Below are positions 25,331 to 37,100 of a DNA stretch of 64,000 nt, one piece after another. The position numbers and the translations under genes were made by a program. The stretch is from Amblyornis subalaris (taxonomy: Eukaryota > Chordata > Aves > Passeriformes > Ptilonorhynchidae), in the NCBI GenBank assembly GCA_018881555.1, contig JACAXG010000050.1, forward strand, positions 496,001 through 560,000, written 5' to 3'. The notes under the pieces were generated by a model. The model saw only the letters and a list, made by a program, of their open reading frames with translations. It made no database searches and was not told the origin of the DNA. Positions within the stretch are counted from its first letter, which is position 1, and each line of letters begins with the position of its first letter.

Positions 25331-25435
25331 CCTACATGCTGACACAGTACCAGTTTTGTTTCCAAAAGAGGAGTTCACAGAATTCCAGTGTCTGATCCAA
25401 CTAGCTGCTCTGATGATCCTCACTGGACCATGTAG
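25331..25435 (+). other. candidate 105-nt exon, phase 2-2
   Basis: A strong acceptor (CTTTTGTTTTGTCCACAG, with a possible branch point TTAATAAT upstream) precedes a 105-nt block that ends in TAG|GTAAAA. One frame is open throughout and includes HADTVPVLFPKEEFTEFQCL. The exon length is a multiple of three and both flanking introns would be phase 2, so inclusion would not shift a reading frame. I cannot match the peptide to a family. A frame-preserving cassette exon, a non-coding exon and a pseudo-exon are all possible. Confidence 0.25.
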
Positions 25436-28400
25436 GTAAAATTAAAAAAACTCAATATATCCACATTATATCTTTGAAAGTATTCAACATATCAGGAAAT
25501 AGCTGATTTTTGACAAGAGCACTCACTTTGTGGAGTCAGGGTCTTTAGGAACTTATAGACTATAATACAATTTATTAAGGCACTGCAACTCTGTGATGTG
25601 TTTTATTGTCGATAGAAGCACAAAAGTAGACTGTCGTGTCACAATGTGCTTGGTCTTCTTGCCACATCTATTTTAAGTAGTTGTGGGTGCTGGCAACGCT
25701 GTGATGCCTATCATTCATGTAGGTGTACCTGAGCTAACTTTAGTAGCAGCTGCAGTGGTGAAAATTTCAGCCTAGGCACGAAACCCAGCAGAGAAAATGA
25801 ATAAATTCTGAAGCAGCTGGTAAACCTTGAGCTTCTTGTTATTACAGCCTCACAGCTAGCAGAATAAGAGCTAGCCAGGTAAGAGCCAGGCTGAACAGGT
25901 TTACATGCATGAACCTCTATGTTTGTCTTAAGAAGAGTAGAGGACTACTGTGGTGTTGGTAATATGAAGAAATATGCCTTCAGGTTATTTCTATTGATCA
26001 TCTTGAACATCTGCACAAATCTTCAAGTTTTCTACAAGTTTCAGACAACATAAAAAATATTGCCAATATTTTATCTCCAGGATTTCCCTGCAGAATAATT
26101 CAGTTTTGCTATAGAAGAGGTGAGAATTCAACAATTTAGATTCAATTTCTTGAAAGTGTATTTTTCCTTTTTGTTTTGATATGCTAGCTGCATTTAGTTT
26201 CAACAAGTCGCCTCCCTCTGAGCTAGCAGACCTAGGCAAAGGACTAAATTGCCCTGATTAAATCACCAGCACTTATTATCTTTTGACTGCTCTCTCCCTT
26301 GCATGCTATGCTGTTTTATGTCTCAGTTGCAGTGGCATTTAAAATAATTCACATGAGTTGGTAAGCTGCAGCGTTTATGTCTACGTTATGGTTGGTGTTT
26401 CTTTTACATTCCTTACACTGTAAAAGTTCCACCTTGGTTTGCATTTCTAATTTTGTGGAAATGAACAGTAAACTTGGATGTGTAGCAGTGGTTTAGATGG
26501 CCTGTATTTACACGTGCTGGCACACTCTCCTCATATAGAGAACAGCTCTCCTCGCATACTCTTTTGCGACTGTGACACTGACAGTTTATTGTGATTGTCT
26601 CTGGAGTGTCGTGAGATTTCAGTCACTCAGTTCTCTCTGGAGAAGGCTTCTTAAATANGTCATCTCACTAAGGCATTTTCAGAGTGTACTGGCTGAATCT
26701 TTTATGGCTTCAGTTTTAGCAACAGGTGTCTCAGATGAATCCTGTAACAATGCTTTATCCCTGCTTTTGTATCCTGAAATTATGGCAAGGTATATTGCAT
26801 GCTATTACACAGCTGCCTTTCCTGTTGTGTTGACCACATTCCAGCTTTAATTAGATGTTTTTCAGGTATTTTGCAAAAAGTGAAAGGTTGTGGGTTGGGA
26901 TTCTTTTTTTTTTTCCTTCCTAAAATGGCGGTATTTCTATGAATAAATACTGAAAACATATTTTTTCTGGTTTGGTGGATAAAATTAAATTTAAATTATC
27001 ATAATTCATAAGTGGGTTGCTATGTCCAGAATAGAGAAGAGATTCATATTCCCTGTTGTAAGTATATAAAATCTTCCCCAGTTGTAACTGATGGGTAGGA
27101 AAGCAATCCCAAAAGACATTTATTATGCTGGAGAGGATATCGAGTCTGACAANAATGTCTTTTTTGTAGGTATCAGTGGCACAACTGTTCCTTTGCAGAA
27201 AGTTTTATAATTGATGCCGAATTTCAGGGTACCCAAAAGGAACTGGAACTGTGCTTAGTTTTGGTATGAGAGGATAATAGTAAAGAAAATGTGTAAATTC
27301 ATATAGTTAACTTCCATACATTTTGTTACTTTCCACATCTTCCTTCCTGTATAGACATGTATTATTTGTCACTTAGACTCTGATGTGAAAGTGAGGAAAC
27401 AGTGAGCAAAAAATAAAAGAGTTAAAGCACCAACCCATATAATCCATTTTCAGAAAACCCAGAGATTAATATCTGTTTTTTGGGATTTTTTCCTGATAAT
27501 AAAGTAATGGCAACAAAGCCATTCATGCAAATTAATCTAATGGTTTGTTTTAGATTTACATTACACTGTCATGCTACTTCTTAAGGGATTATATCTGTAA
27601 AGAAATAATAAGATAATATTATCCACAAATGTGCAGTTCACTGAACAGAATTTGTCAGTTGATCTGAACATGTTACATTCATCAAGAGGAACAGCATCAT
27701 CTTACTTAGCAAAGATAGCTAGACTGGACTGTTAGAATCTTAAAATCTCACCTCAAATGCAAGGATAATGGTCTCTATGGCATGCATTTGTCATTTAATG
27801 CAAGTAATACTTGTGCTTTAGTAGCTTTTAGTAAAGTATAGATGTTAGCAAAGTGGTACGTCTTGGATCTCTGAAACCAAGTGCAATTTCTAACACAATT
27901 GGTGCAACTTTCAAGAGTGAACTGGATAATATCTGATCTAAGAAGGGCCAGAGGAAATGTCTTTTCGTAAAAGATTTGTACAGTAGTATATGCAGGGAGA
28001 TTGTTTTTAAAAAAACAATTTGTTAAAATTAATTCTTATTTGGTTCATATGGTTATAAATTTGGTTATAAATATTTTAATGGATTTAAATATCTACCTGC
28101 AACTTTGTGATATTGATAAAATCTACCAACTCAATCAGAAGTTTAACACCAGAGCACTGATGTTCGTTTTATAGAGTAGTTACGAAGAAATATTTTCTCG
28201 TCTACACTATCCCTTAAAAAATGATTCAAGCTCTTAATCCAGTGCTAANGAGAATTTGTATTTTAATTTATTCTTCTATTTATTTATTTACAGACTTTTT
28301 TAGTAGGTTAGAGCAGAAGAGTAGCTTTGACAAAAGGGTCAGTCAGTTTAAAGCATATGTAATTTGTGACTGTGGCTGTCNTGAGATCATGACAAGTTGC

Positions 28401-30915
28401 ACAGTCAGCCAGATCTTACAGTGCTTACCTGCCTGTTCCCTTTGAAGTGACTTGGTGTGACGTTATTTCAGGAGAAGCATCACAGCTTAGACTATTGGAT
28501 GTCTGTGGCTGGTGTTAAGCTAATGGTTCATCCATGAGGGTAAGGTACTATTATGCTGTATAAAGACGATTAATGCCCAAAACTAATTTTCTAGAAACAA
28601 TTTCCTCTTTGTCTCTAGTTGTTTAACCAATCCTATGCAGTAGATATTGGTNGTGAGGAGAGCACATAGACTGGGGTTCCATTTTTTTCATTCATAGCTG
28701 CTTATTTATTTGTAAATAGATAATTTTAATTACTTGGAGGAAAAAAAGGTGACACAAACTGGGTGTTTGTAATTAGCCTCCTGACAGAAAGTGTACTTTT
28801 TATACTGGAATTAAATTTTTAAGGATTTGTGGTGTAAGTGAAAGATGGAGGTATTTATGTATTTAAATTTAAGTATACAAAATATAAATTTTCCCAGCTG
28901 AAACTCCCTCTAGGGTATAGTGTAAACAGTTATTCTTTCATTATGTGCCTTAAAAACTCAAATGAAGTGATTATGGCTGAGTTCCATTCCCTCCGAAAAA
29001 ACATAACTTTTACCAACAACAATCTTTCAACAACTTTTTTGGAAGGAAGACTATTAGTTTGCAGAATTATAAATTCCTATTTCCTCTGGCATTAAAAAAA
29101 TAACCTGTGTTTTTTTGTAATGCACTTCACCAGACAGATCATGTTTAACTCGTGAGGACTGACTAGTTTGCAGCTGTAGGTGGTATGTGAAATACAGACT
29201 TTGGGAAGAGCACGATTTCCACAACTACTTCAAAGGAAATACATTATAAATAAAGTATATTTCTCTGGGGGCTTACAAAACCATTATGTTTATAATTTAA
29301 ATTACATTAAGCTAAATAAAATAGTACAGAAAAACCCTCAAGAGAAAAATACTTCATTTAAGTTTGAACATTGCATTACTTCCATTAATTGGAAGTACTT
29401 TATTCTCTCTCTAATAGTTTATTTTTCATTGAATATATATAATTAAAAGTATTGTCATTACAACAGGAGTAATTCTTTCCCATCTTGTGTTCCAAGCCCT
29501 TGTGTTCGGTAGGTCACTATAGTTTTGTTTGCCTGCCTTCCTTCACCTCTCAGGGCTTTATTACGGGTGACTGACCCTCTGAGCATCAGGCTTTGAGAGA
29601 AGATTGCCGTCTCTGGGTCGCACATGTTCAACGTTATCAAACTCCTGCTGGAACTGAGTCTCTCAATTCAGCCTGAAGTTTTGTATCAAAACCAATGGAG
29701 GGGGTGAAGCTTTCGTCTGTAGGAATATTTTACAGTCTGCTCATTCCAAACTATGCTGCTTGCTTTTTCCAGGGTGCTTGCAGGGGTGACTGTTGAGCAG
29801 GGACTGCAACAAGCAACAGGATCCATTAGTCTCGCTACTCTATAAAGATAACTTGGAGGCCAGGGAATCTGATAGGATGTGAAGATAATATGTCTTCCAG
29901 GAGAGGGTGACTAGGAAACGATTGGAAAACCTCAGTGAACTATCTAATTGTAAGAGTGATTTATTCTACCTTCCTTTTTTCACCCTGTGACAAGAGACCG
30001 TACAGGCTGAACTAAATCAGGCTATCATTCCTAAGAGCAAGGAGGGCAGTAAATCTGTAGTGCCAAGCTCCTCTAATATTGACAGCTTTGCAATATGGGT
30101 TTCTNTAGAGATAGTCTAAGCACATATAAGCTTACAGAAGCTGAAACAAGTAGTGTGATAAAAGCAGGCCAATCCCATATATGATACTTATTTCCACTTT
30201 AGACTCAACTCTAAAACAGCCATTAACTTCAAGTTAATCCCCNTTTATGGTCTAAAATATGCTTTTTGTTTTAAATAAGTCAATTTCAAGTTATTAAAAA
30301 TATTTTTACATGGGAAAATAAATGCTTGCAGCTAGATATCACTATTGAAATATAGAAAGAGAAAGAAGCCACACACATATTTTTCCCTAACTTATAAAAT
30401 GCTTGCATTTTTTTTATAGAGTCCTTTCAAAAAGCAATAGTGATTGAAACTAATGCTGGATTGAATAAAAACTTTATTGACTTGGGAATTTCAAGTACAC
30501 TAGGTAAACCTTGAGGAAAAAAAGGTAGTACAAAATATCANAGCTTAGACATGTTTTCTATTGACTCAGAACTTAAAAGTTTTATGAAAAAAGTAAGGAG
30601 ACTTAGTCACAAAAGCCTAAAGAAGTAAATTCTTTAGTAAAATTTCTAGGCTTTTTCATTAACATTTAAATAAGGTTAGAGTTTCATTGTATATACTAAG
30701 GAAATATTTCTTTTTCCTTTCTGCTTTACAGGATTTTTTTCTTCCAATATTATTTGTTTGCATTTCAAAACTAGCATTTGTTCCTACTGTAAATGGTTGC
30801 CAGGTGATTAAACAATAGAGGTAATGAACTGTGTAATGAAATACCAAATTTACTCTACTGTGGCAAGTAGGAGTTTTTCTGTATTGTTTTCAACTTTCTC
30901 CAAAATGGGGCATAC
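25436..30915. other. AT-rich unique sequence, no gene seen
   Basis: No gene or retroposon was recognised. At 25848-25878 a good acceptor and a good donor (CAG|GTAAGA) enclose only 31 nt. At 27525-27536 an octamer ATGCAAAT is fused to ATTAAT, a POU/homeodomain-type composite site within complex AT-rich sequence. A good minus-strand donor (CAG|GTAAGC) at 28428 lacks a convincing acceptor. Confidence 0.5.
27480..27600 (+). promoter_or_regulatory. possible non-coding regulatory element with POU/homeodomain site
   Basis: ATGCAAATTAAT at 27525-27536 joins an octamer with an ATTA homeodomain core. The surrounding sequence is AT-rich but not simple, with further TAATGG and GATTTACATTA motifs. The composition resembles vertebrate conserved enhancers, but no conservation data are available. 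Confidence 0.2.
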
Positions 30916-31428
30916 TGGATGAAAAGCTGGACATGACCCAGCAATGTGCACTTACATCCCACGTAGCCGACTGTATCCTGGGCTGCATCCAAAGCAGCAT
31001 GGCCAGCAGGGATTTTGCTCCTCTCCTCCACTCTGGTGAGACCCCACCTGAAGTGCTGTGTCCAGTTCTGCAGACCTCAGTACAGGGAAGACATGAACAT
31101 GAAAATAATCAGAGGGCTGTAGCACCTCTTCTAAGTGGAAAGGCTGAGAGAGTTGGGCTTGTTCAGCCTGGAGAAAACCCCAGGGAAACATTATTGCAGC
31201 CTTTGTTACTTATGAGGGACCTACAAGAAAGATGGGGACAGACTTTTTATCAGGGCCTTATGATAAGACAAGGGTTGATGGTTTTAAACTGAAAGAGGGT
31301 AGATTCAGACTAGATTTAAGGAAGAATTTTTTTGTGATGAGGGTGGTGAAACACTGGATCATGTTGCCCAGCGAAGCTGTGCATGCCACATCCCTAGAAG
31401 TAATCAAGGCCAGATTGGATTGGACTCT
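30916..31428 (+). repeat. CR1 LINE fragment (end of ORF2 and 3' UTR), 3'-truncated
   Basis: The block begins in the C-terminal part of the CR1 reverse transcriptase frame (GATGAAAAGCTGGACATGAC, CAGCAATGTGCACTTACA, TATCCTGGGCTGCATCCAAA). It continues through GAGACCCCACCTGAAGTGCT, AGAGAGTTGGGCTTGTTCAG and GTGATGAGGGTGGTGAAACA. It stops at AGTAATCAAGGCCAGATTGG without the terminal octamer. Reading frames are broken by small deletions, for example after ACATGAACATG and after TGGAGAAAACCCC. CR1 copies are usually 5'-truncated with an intact 3' end, so loss of the 3' end here suggests a deletion after insertion. The open frames at 30933-31292 and 31232-31486 are remnants of this repeat, not a host gene. 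Confidence 0.95.
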
Positions 31429-33647
31429 ATTTTTAATTTTAATAAATGTATCTTTTTACTATTTTATAAGTTTAAGATCCATTTAAGATGCATATATCAC
31501 CATATATTTAGTTTAGCTCTCTGGTTGAGATAGTTTGTGGTAGGCTCAATAAAAAGGTAGTTCCTCGTTAAAGATCTGAAACTTTTGAGCAAAGGAAGTC
31601 CATCTTTGTGTAGGTAAATATGTGTTTGAATCTCCAACAAACTCAACAGGCTAAGATGGTTCAGGTTGTACTCTCAGCGCTGATTGCTAGATTATGACAA
31701 AGAAACAATAGTGCTTGAAGAAATTCGGGTTGATAGCAAACATTGGAGACACGGGGTGAGAGGGCAGCAGTCCCTTTGTCCCTTTTCCCAGCTCTCATTG
31801 CTGCTGTTCCCTTTGCATTGCTTGCTCCTCTCCAGACCCATGGTGCACAAGGTGACAGTCAAGTTGTCCTTGTAAACNTTCACATGCAAGGACTTAGGGA
31901 GGAACTTCCAGTTGTTATCATAGTGATATAACCTTAGGATTTCACTAGAATGTCTGTATGTTGTTGTCATAGATGTGCATAGCTAAAGCTGTGAAGTAAC
32001 TGGAATCCCTTTAATGAGGAGCTGCAAGATTTTGAAGTGAGGATTTGTTTGGAATTTTCAAATTTATCCACTTGACTAGTTGTGCACTTACTCATGCACT
32101 CTGTCTTCATATGCACACAGCTGCCACCCAGCCATGCTCTGAATGACATCAAGGCAGTAGATTGACATGTTTTATTCAGAATACAAGTCATAGGAGAGCA
32201 AAGCTGTGAGTCCACTGATCTGGTGTTTCACTTTAATTTAAAGTACAATCAGCTTTCAAATGGACAGTTAATGTGGAAAGGAAAATATTTTAATTCCAGA
32301 ATGTCCAAAAGTTTCATAACAAAATATTTTCAACCTTCTGTACCTATGATAACACCTTGTCTGGTCTGTTTTTCTAGTTACATTGTTCTGAATGACTGCT
32401 CTCATCTCATATTTGTGCCTTTCATATTGTCTCTCATGACATTATAGCACTGTTTTGAAATATCCCCTCAAATCATACTCATTTTTTTATCATCATTTTG
32501 AACACTGTTGTAAGCAATTGAAAATGAAATATTGCATTATTATAGTCAGATATACTTTAGGGTGCATTAAGTTGCCTAAATGTATAAAGATGTAATGTAA
32601 AACATACTACATTTACATAGATGCTAGCCATCTCTGTTGTTTTCTTGTTTATCCTATGAGTTTTGTGGGGAATGTATCGTGTGTGATCTGTTGATGGCTG
32701 CTATCAAAATATAAATAATAGTAGATACCATATAGGAGGTATCAGTCCAGCTGCAGTTAGTAATCAATGTTGCTTTGAAGCACACACTGCAGGAAGAAAG
32801 GAAACNGTCCAGACAAAGAAGCTGCATTTGTACTGTTTCCCCGGGATTTTTCAGGCTTTTTTCCATTGTAGACATCGTTATAAAACTGAGATTTATTCTC
32901 TACTCTTGGGCACAGTACATCACTTGTGCATGAAAGCTAGTGAGGTTCACAGTCAGCCCTAGCAAGATGGTCACTGCTGATTTGCCTGGTGCTGGGGGAA
33001 TTACAAAGCTTATGCTTTCATGCCAGTGCATGTCTTCTGAAAAAATACCTGAATTTCATTGGGACCCTCTTGCAGAAATTATCATACCCTAAGGTATAGT
33101 GGCTCTCAACATCTGCCCATGTGTTGATTTAAATCTAACTTAATACAGTTGTTTGCGTATGAAGAAAAAAAAAACCGAAAAAACAAAAGAGATTTCTCAA
33201 TGTTCAGATGTTTTAAAATCTGTGTGATTAGTGAGGATTTTGAATAGGTGATTATGACTGAAGCTCGTTGTTTGAAAACAAATTAGGCAGGTGCTGACTT
33301 AGACATGCACTGGTACACTGTGCGTGAGAGAAGACTTAGACCCATATTCACCGTAACTGTAGGAGAGTTTTGTAAAACTTACCCTGGTGATTGATAGAAA
33401 AGAAGAAATTAATAGTGTGCCTCTACATTTTATTTGTTGTGGATATTCCATGCCTTATATTAATTTATATTAACAGGTTGACTATATTGACAGACTGACA
33501 CTAAGGAACAGAACCTAGGAATTATTTTGTTCTAGGTATAAAATAGTTGATTCACTGTGATTCTTTAATTTAAAATGCGTCTCAAAATTAATCAATTAAA
33601 TGATTGATTTAATTAATTAAAAGAATTGTTGTTGCTTTGATGCTTAC
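31429..33647. other. AT-rich unique sequence with homeodomain-type inverted repeat
   Basis: No gene was recognised. The end of the stretch carries the AT-rich inverted repeat listed at 33588-33620. Open frames of 60-90 codons on both strands between 31680 and 32450 overlap each other and show no family signature. Confidence 0.5.
33588..33620. repeat. AT-rich inverted repeat with homeodomain/PBX-type sites
   Basis: TTAATCAATTAAAT (33588-33601) and ATTTAATTAATTAA (33607-33620) are inverted copies with one mismatch, separated by GATTG. The centre contains TGATTGAT, a PBX/HOX composite site, next to TTAATTAATTAA, a repeated homeodomain core. It could form a hairpin or be a clustered binding site. 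Confidence 0.5.
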
Positions 33648-33716
33648 CTTATTTGATTCACTTGAAGTGAAAAGTATTTTCAACAACAGCACAACAAAAT
33701 TTCCCAGGTTTTTTCC
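33648..33716 (-). other. candidate 69-nt exon, phase 0-0
   Basis: The minus strand has a near-consensus acceptor (CTCTCTTTTGATCTTTCCCAG) and donor (AAG|GTAAGC) 69 nt apart. Phase 0 is open for 23 codons and includes NLGNFVVLLLKILFTSSESN, a hydrophobic stretch followed by a polar one. The open frame continues upstream past the acceptor to about 33839, so an ORF ending exactly at a strong donor is also possible. Both splice motifs are among the best in the window. Frame and phase do not fit the neighbouring minus-strand candidates, so a pseudo-exon cannot be excluded. Confidence 0.22.
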
Positions 33717-33895
33717 CTGGGAAAGATCAAAAGAGAGCTTGTACAATGGAGAGCAGAGCTCTCTGTGGCAAGGTGACAAGGACTCGGACTCAGTAACCCA
33801 ATTGCCCTCTCCTTCTATTTGTAAATGGCAGTCTGCCAAAGCCTTTTCAAGATTTGTTTCAGTTTGTGCTCACTTTGAAGCATTTGCGTCATAGT

Positions 33896-34115
33896 TGGAG
33901 CTTCTTTACATTGAGGGTGGCAGAGCACAGGAGCAGAGCACTGGAGCGCAGCACTGGACCTCCCAGAGAGGTCATGGAGTCTCCCTCTCCGGAGACAATC
34001 CAAACCCACTGGATACATTCCTGTGTAACCTGCTCTGGATGACCCCGCCGTGGCAGTGGCATGGGATTAGATGATCTCCAGAGGTTCTTTTCCAGTCCTA
34101 AGAGTTCTGTGATTT
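33896..34115 (+). repeat. CR1 LINE 3' end fragment
   Basis: The match starts in CTTCTTTACATTGAGGGTGG and runs through CCCAGAGAGGTCATGGAGTC, ACCTGCTCTGGATGACCC and TTAGATGATCTCCAGAGG to a decayed octamer end, GTTCTGTGATT. Within it, 33920-33960 carries a small local duplication of GCAGAGCAC-like units that is absent from the CR1 pattern. The overlapping open frames on both strands are repeat-derived. Confidence 0.87.
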
Positions 34116-37100
34116 TTCCACCGCTCTGTGACTTCTGCAGTCATTATTCTTCCAATGACCAGGGTCTCAAAGTCTGGTGTGTAATCGTGGACTATTCCCT
34201 ATGCAATCACTGGGTGACAGAGCTGCAGGCAACACAACTTGCAGGAGAGAACTTCTCAGCCTGATTTCTGATTTTCAGGGGAACTTCAGGCATCACTCCT
34301 GTGCCACTTCATCTAAGGTTCTTGCAGCCCTGGTGTGACTGTGCAAAGGGATTTCAACAGCTGGAGGCTCAAGTGGGCTGACAAACATGTACTGGTCTGC
34401 TCATTGTCTGGCATTTACCAGCTTGAACGACTTATTAGACAAAACTTGAGGTGCAATATTTTAACACAAAATTTGTCAGTGACATTTGCAAGTAATTGAT
34501 ATAATGTCTATCTTCAAAAGTACTGAGCCAGATCCTCAGGCTGCATTGCTCTGAATAATTTTAAAAGTGTATCTTCTCCCCTTCTGAAACATTAGCAGAC
34601 ATTGTGCGGTTAGTAAGAACTAGGTGTACTGAAAGGATCCCGAGGAAAGAAACAACAGGTGTTTCATCCCAGTCTTCTTTTTTTCATGTGGGAACACCAA
34701 GCTGAAGATTGGCTGGATTTACTATATTGTTTTATTTCTCTCTCCACAGAAAATATGTTGCGTTGTATACCAAAGTGTTCCCTACAGCTTTTTGGGGAGA
34801 GGATGTAGACTCTTAAGTTTCTGATCTTTTTTTTGTGCAAGCCAGAGCCTCTTTGATGAACTGCATTTCTACTTTCCTTCCATGCATCCACTCCTAATAT
34901 TCCTTTTTCTCTAAAAAGCAGCCAAGATTGTCCAGTCATTATTATCCATTTTCTTTAGGCATATTTTCTCTTTGTGACTATTCAATTTATATGCCTAAAA
35001 CCCAGTCAGCATTAAGAAACAATTAAAGTACTGGCAAATTCATTTTCTTATTACTCTTTTTATTTAATTGGGAAAAAATCAAAAACCTAAGGACTACAGC
35101 TGCATAGATCCCATTTTCTCTCTTGCCAACATGTTTTGCATGATCATGGGTTCTATTAGCGATTTTTTGGTTCCTTGCAATTGCTGAAGAAGCCTTTGGG
35201 ACAAACTGTACCAAGTATCTACCGAAATATATAAGGTTGTGTAATGCATTAGTTGTCATTAAATGCTTTAATTAGGTCCCTAGTGAACACATGTACAGTC
35301 ATTGCTACTTGTAATATGTATCAACAGTTTTAGCTCTAAAAATTTAAGCTCAAGCTGTTGTAACCACTGTCATTAATTTGCTCAGACTGTTTCTCAGTAC
35401 ACACAGGGATTTGTTGGAGACGATCAATAGTTATTGGGATATTTGCTGAGGTTTCTTCGTCTTTTTAAAGATAGTTTTAAATTTTATTTCAATGTTTTCA
35501 GTGTGTCTTACTAGCTTTTTGCAATTTCAAGAAATTAAAAGAGCACATCTTGAACTGCGAAGAAATGCTTATATTCCTTTGGGCCCTGATTCTGCTAATG
35601 CTGCCCATGGAATAGAACAATTCTGTAGAAGAGGGTCTGTTATACTAAAATAAAGAATCATGGAAATAAAGCTGCAGACCTTTAAGACAAGAAGGTAGGG
35701 AGCCATCTCTAAAAGAGAAATGTATTTAGAAAAATGATTTAAAGTTGCTAGGACTTATTTCTAAGGGAAAAAAAAAAAAAAGAGAAAAGATGTTATATTT
35801 AACAATGCTTAGAGGAGATAGGACTTCTTTAAAGTCCTGTGAAGGACCCCTATATGCTAAGCTACACAGAATTTAATCTCCCTCTGAAAGATGAAAGAAT
35901 GAGATGACCCAGCCAGAATTTGAGCCTCTGCTTGCAGGGAGCCCGGGTTTTTCCACCTTAGTGGTTAGATCTCAAAGCTACTTTCTCTGGCTAAAAATCC
36001 CTCTAAATCATTGCTTTAAGGAATTGTATACAAACTGAATGTATCTCCATAAGGTAGTGAGGAGCTTCCATTATTTCAGTGTAGGGACCTAGAGGCTTGA
36101 GAATCAGCTGTTTGAGAAAAACACAGACTATTCTTTGTTAGTTTCTTCTTGCTCAGTCCTTTTTCATTTAGGATACTTGTCACATAGATAAGTAATACAT
36201 CTTTGATTTTGCAGTTCAGCTTCTGGTATAAAGATCCCAAATTTTAGGGAAATATTATAGATCAGATGTTGAAAGCTCCCTGAAGATTAAGCAAAAGGGA
36301 TTCCTTTCTTTACCTNTTTATGTATAGATGTATTTATTTTTTACATTTGCTCTCATGACTAAAATTTTGAAAACTGTGGAATTCTGTTGTTCCATTTTTA
36401 TGAGGCTTGAATAAGCATATGATAATGGAAATACAGAAAAGTAGGTGACTGTTCTTGGTCTGTAATTAACTTAATGGTTTAAAAAGGTTGAACTTTGCAT
36501 TCAAAGTTCTAGACATAAAAGCAGTATTTTTTTTCAAATGTAATAGCATCATATAAACCTAACATGAATGAAAAACATCTTTTTTTCTTGAAATTTAGGA
36601 TTCGATGTAATAGCACATTGTTTCATTTTTCATTTTCATCATCAAAACCTGACTTTTAAAGCTTAACATAATCAGAAATATCAAGTTTTTTCATAATTTT
36701 TTTCATTCTGAAAGTGGCTAAAGGAGGTTAAACTTTCAACAATAATTTAATTTTTTTTTTAATGAAACAGTGTATTTTTGACAGTTTCCTCACCTAGAAT
36801 GTGAAACTCAGTTTTAAATGAGGATTGGGTCAGAGAGGAGAAGCACATGATTTCTGAGCTTTGTGCCAGTGGGAGCGACATGAACCCAGGATTTTTCTGC
36901 CCCATTTACAGGGAGCTGAGAAGCAGCAGCAACAGTATTGCACTGGGAAAAGCTGTGCATTATTTCATTTCTGACCTCTATGCAGAAGTATGAAAAGTGG
37001 AGTGGTCAGGATAGTCCATTGTATCTATTTTTTATCAGAAAAAAACCATGCATAATCAATCTTTTGATACGTGCCAACATGTCTCTTGGAAAAGCACGTG

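Noticed and set aside
25848..25878. 31-nt block between a good acceptor and a CAG|GTAAGA donor
   Set aside because: Too short to distinguish from coincidence and part of it is a self-complementary GCTAGC phrase.
28429..28491. 57-63 nt minus-strand block behind a good GTAAGC donor
   Set aside because: The acceptor side lacks a pyrimidine tract.
30933..31486. Two overlapping plus-strand open frames of 119 and 84 codons
   Set aside because: They are decayed remains of the CR1 reverse transcriptase end and 3' UTR.
35885..35995. tRNA-like phrases (AGAATTTGAGCC and TTAGTGGTTAGATC) suggesting an old MIR-type SINE
   Set aside because: The B-box-like and A-box-like phrases are on opposite strands and in the wrong order for a tRNA-derived SINE.
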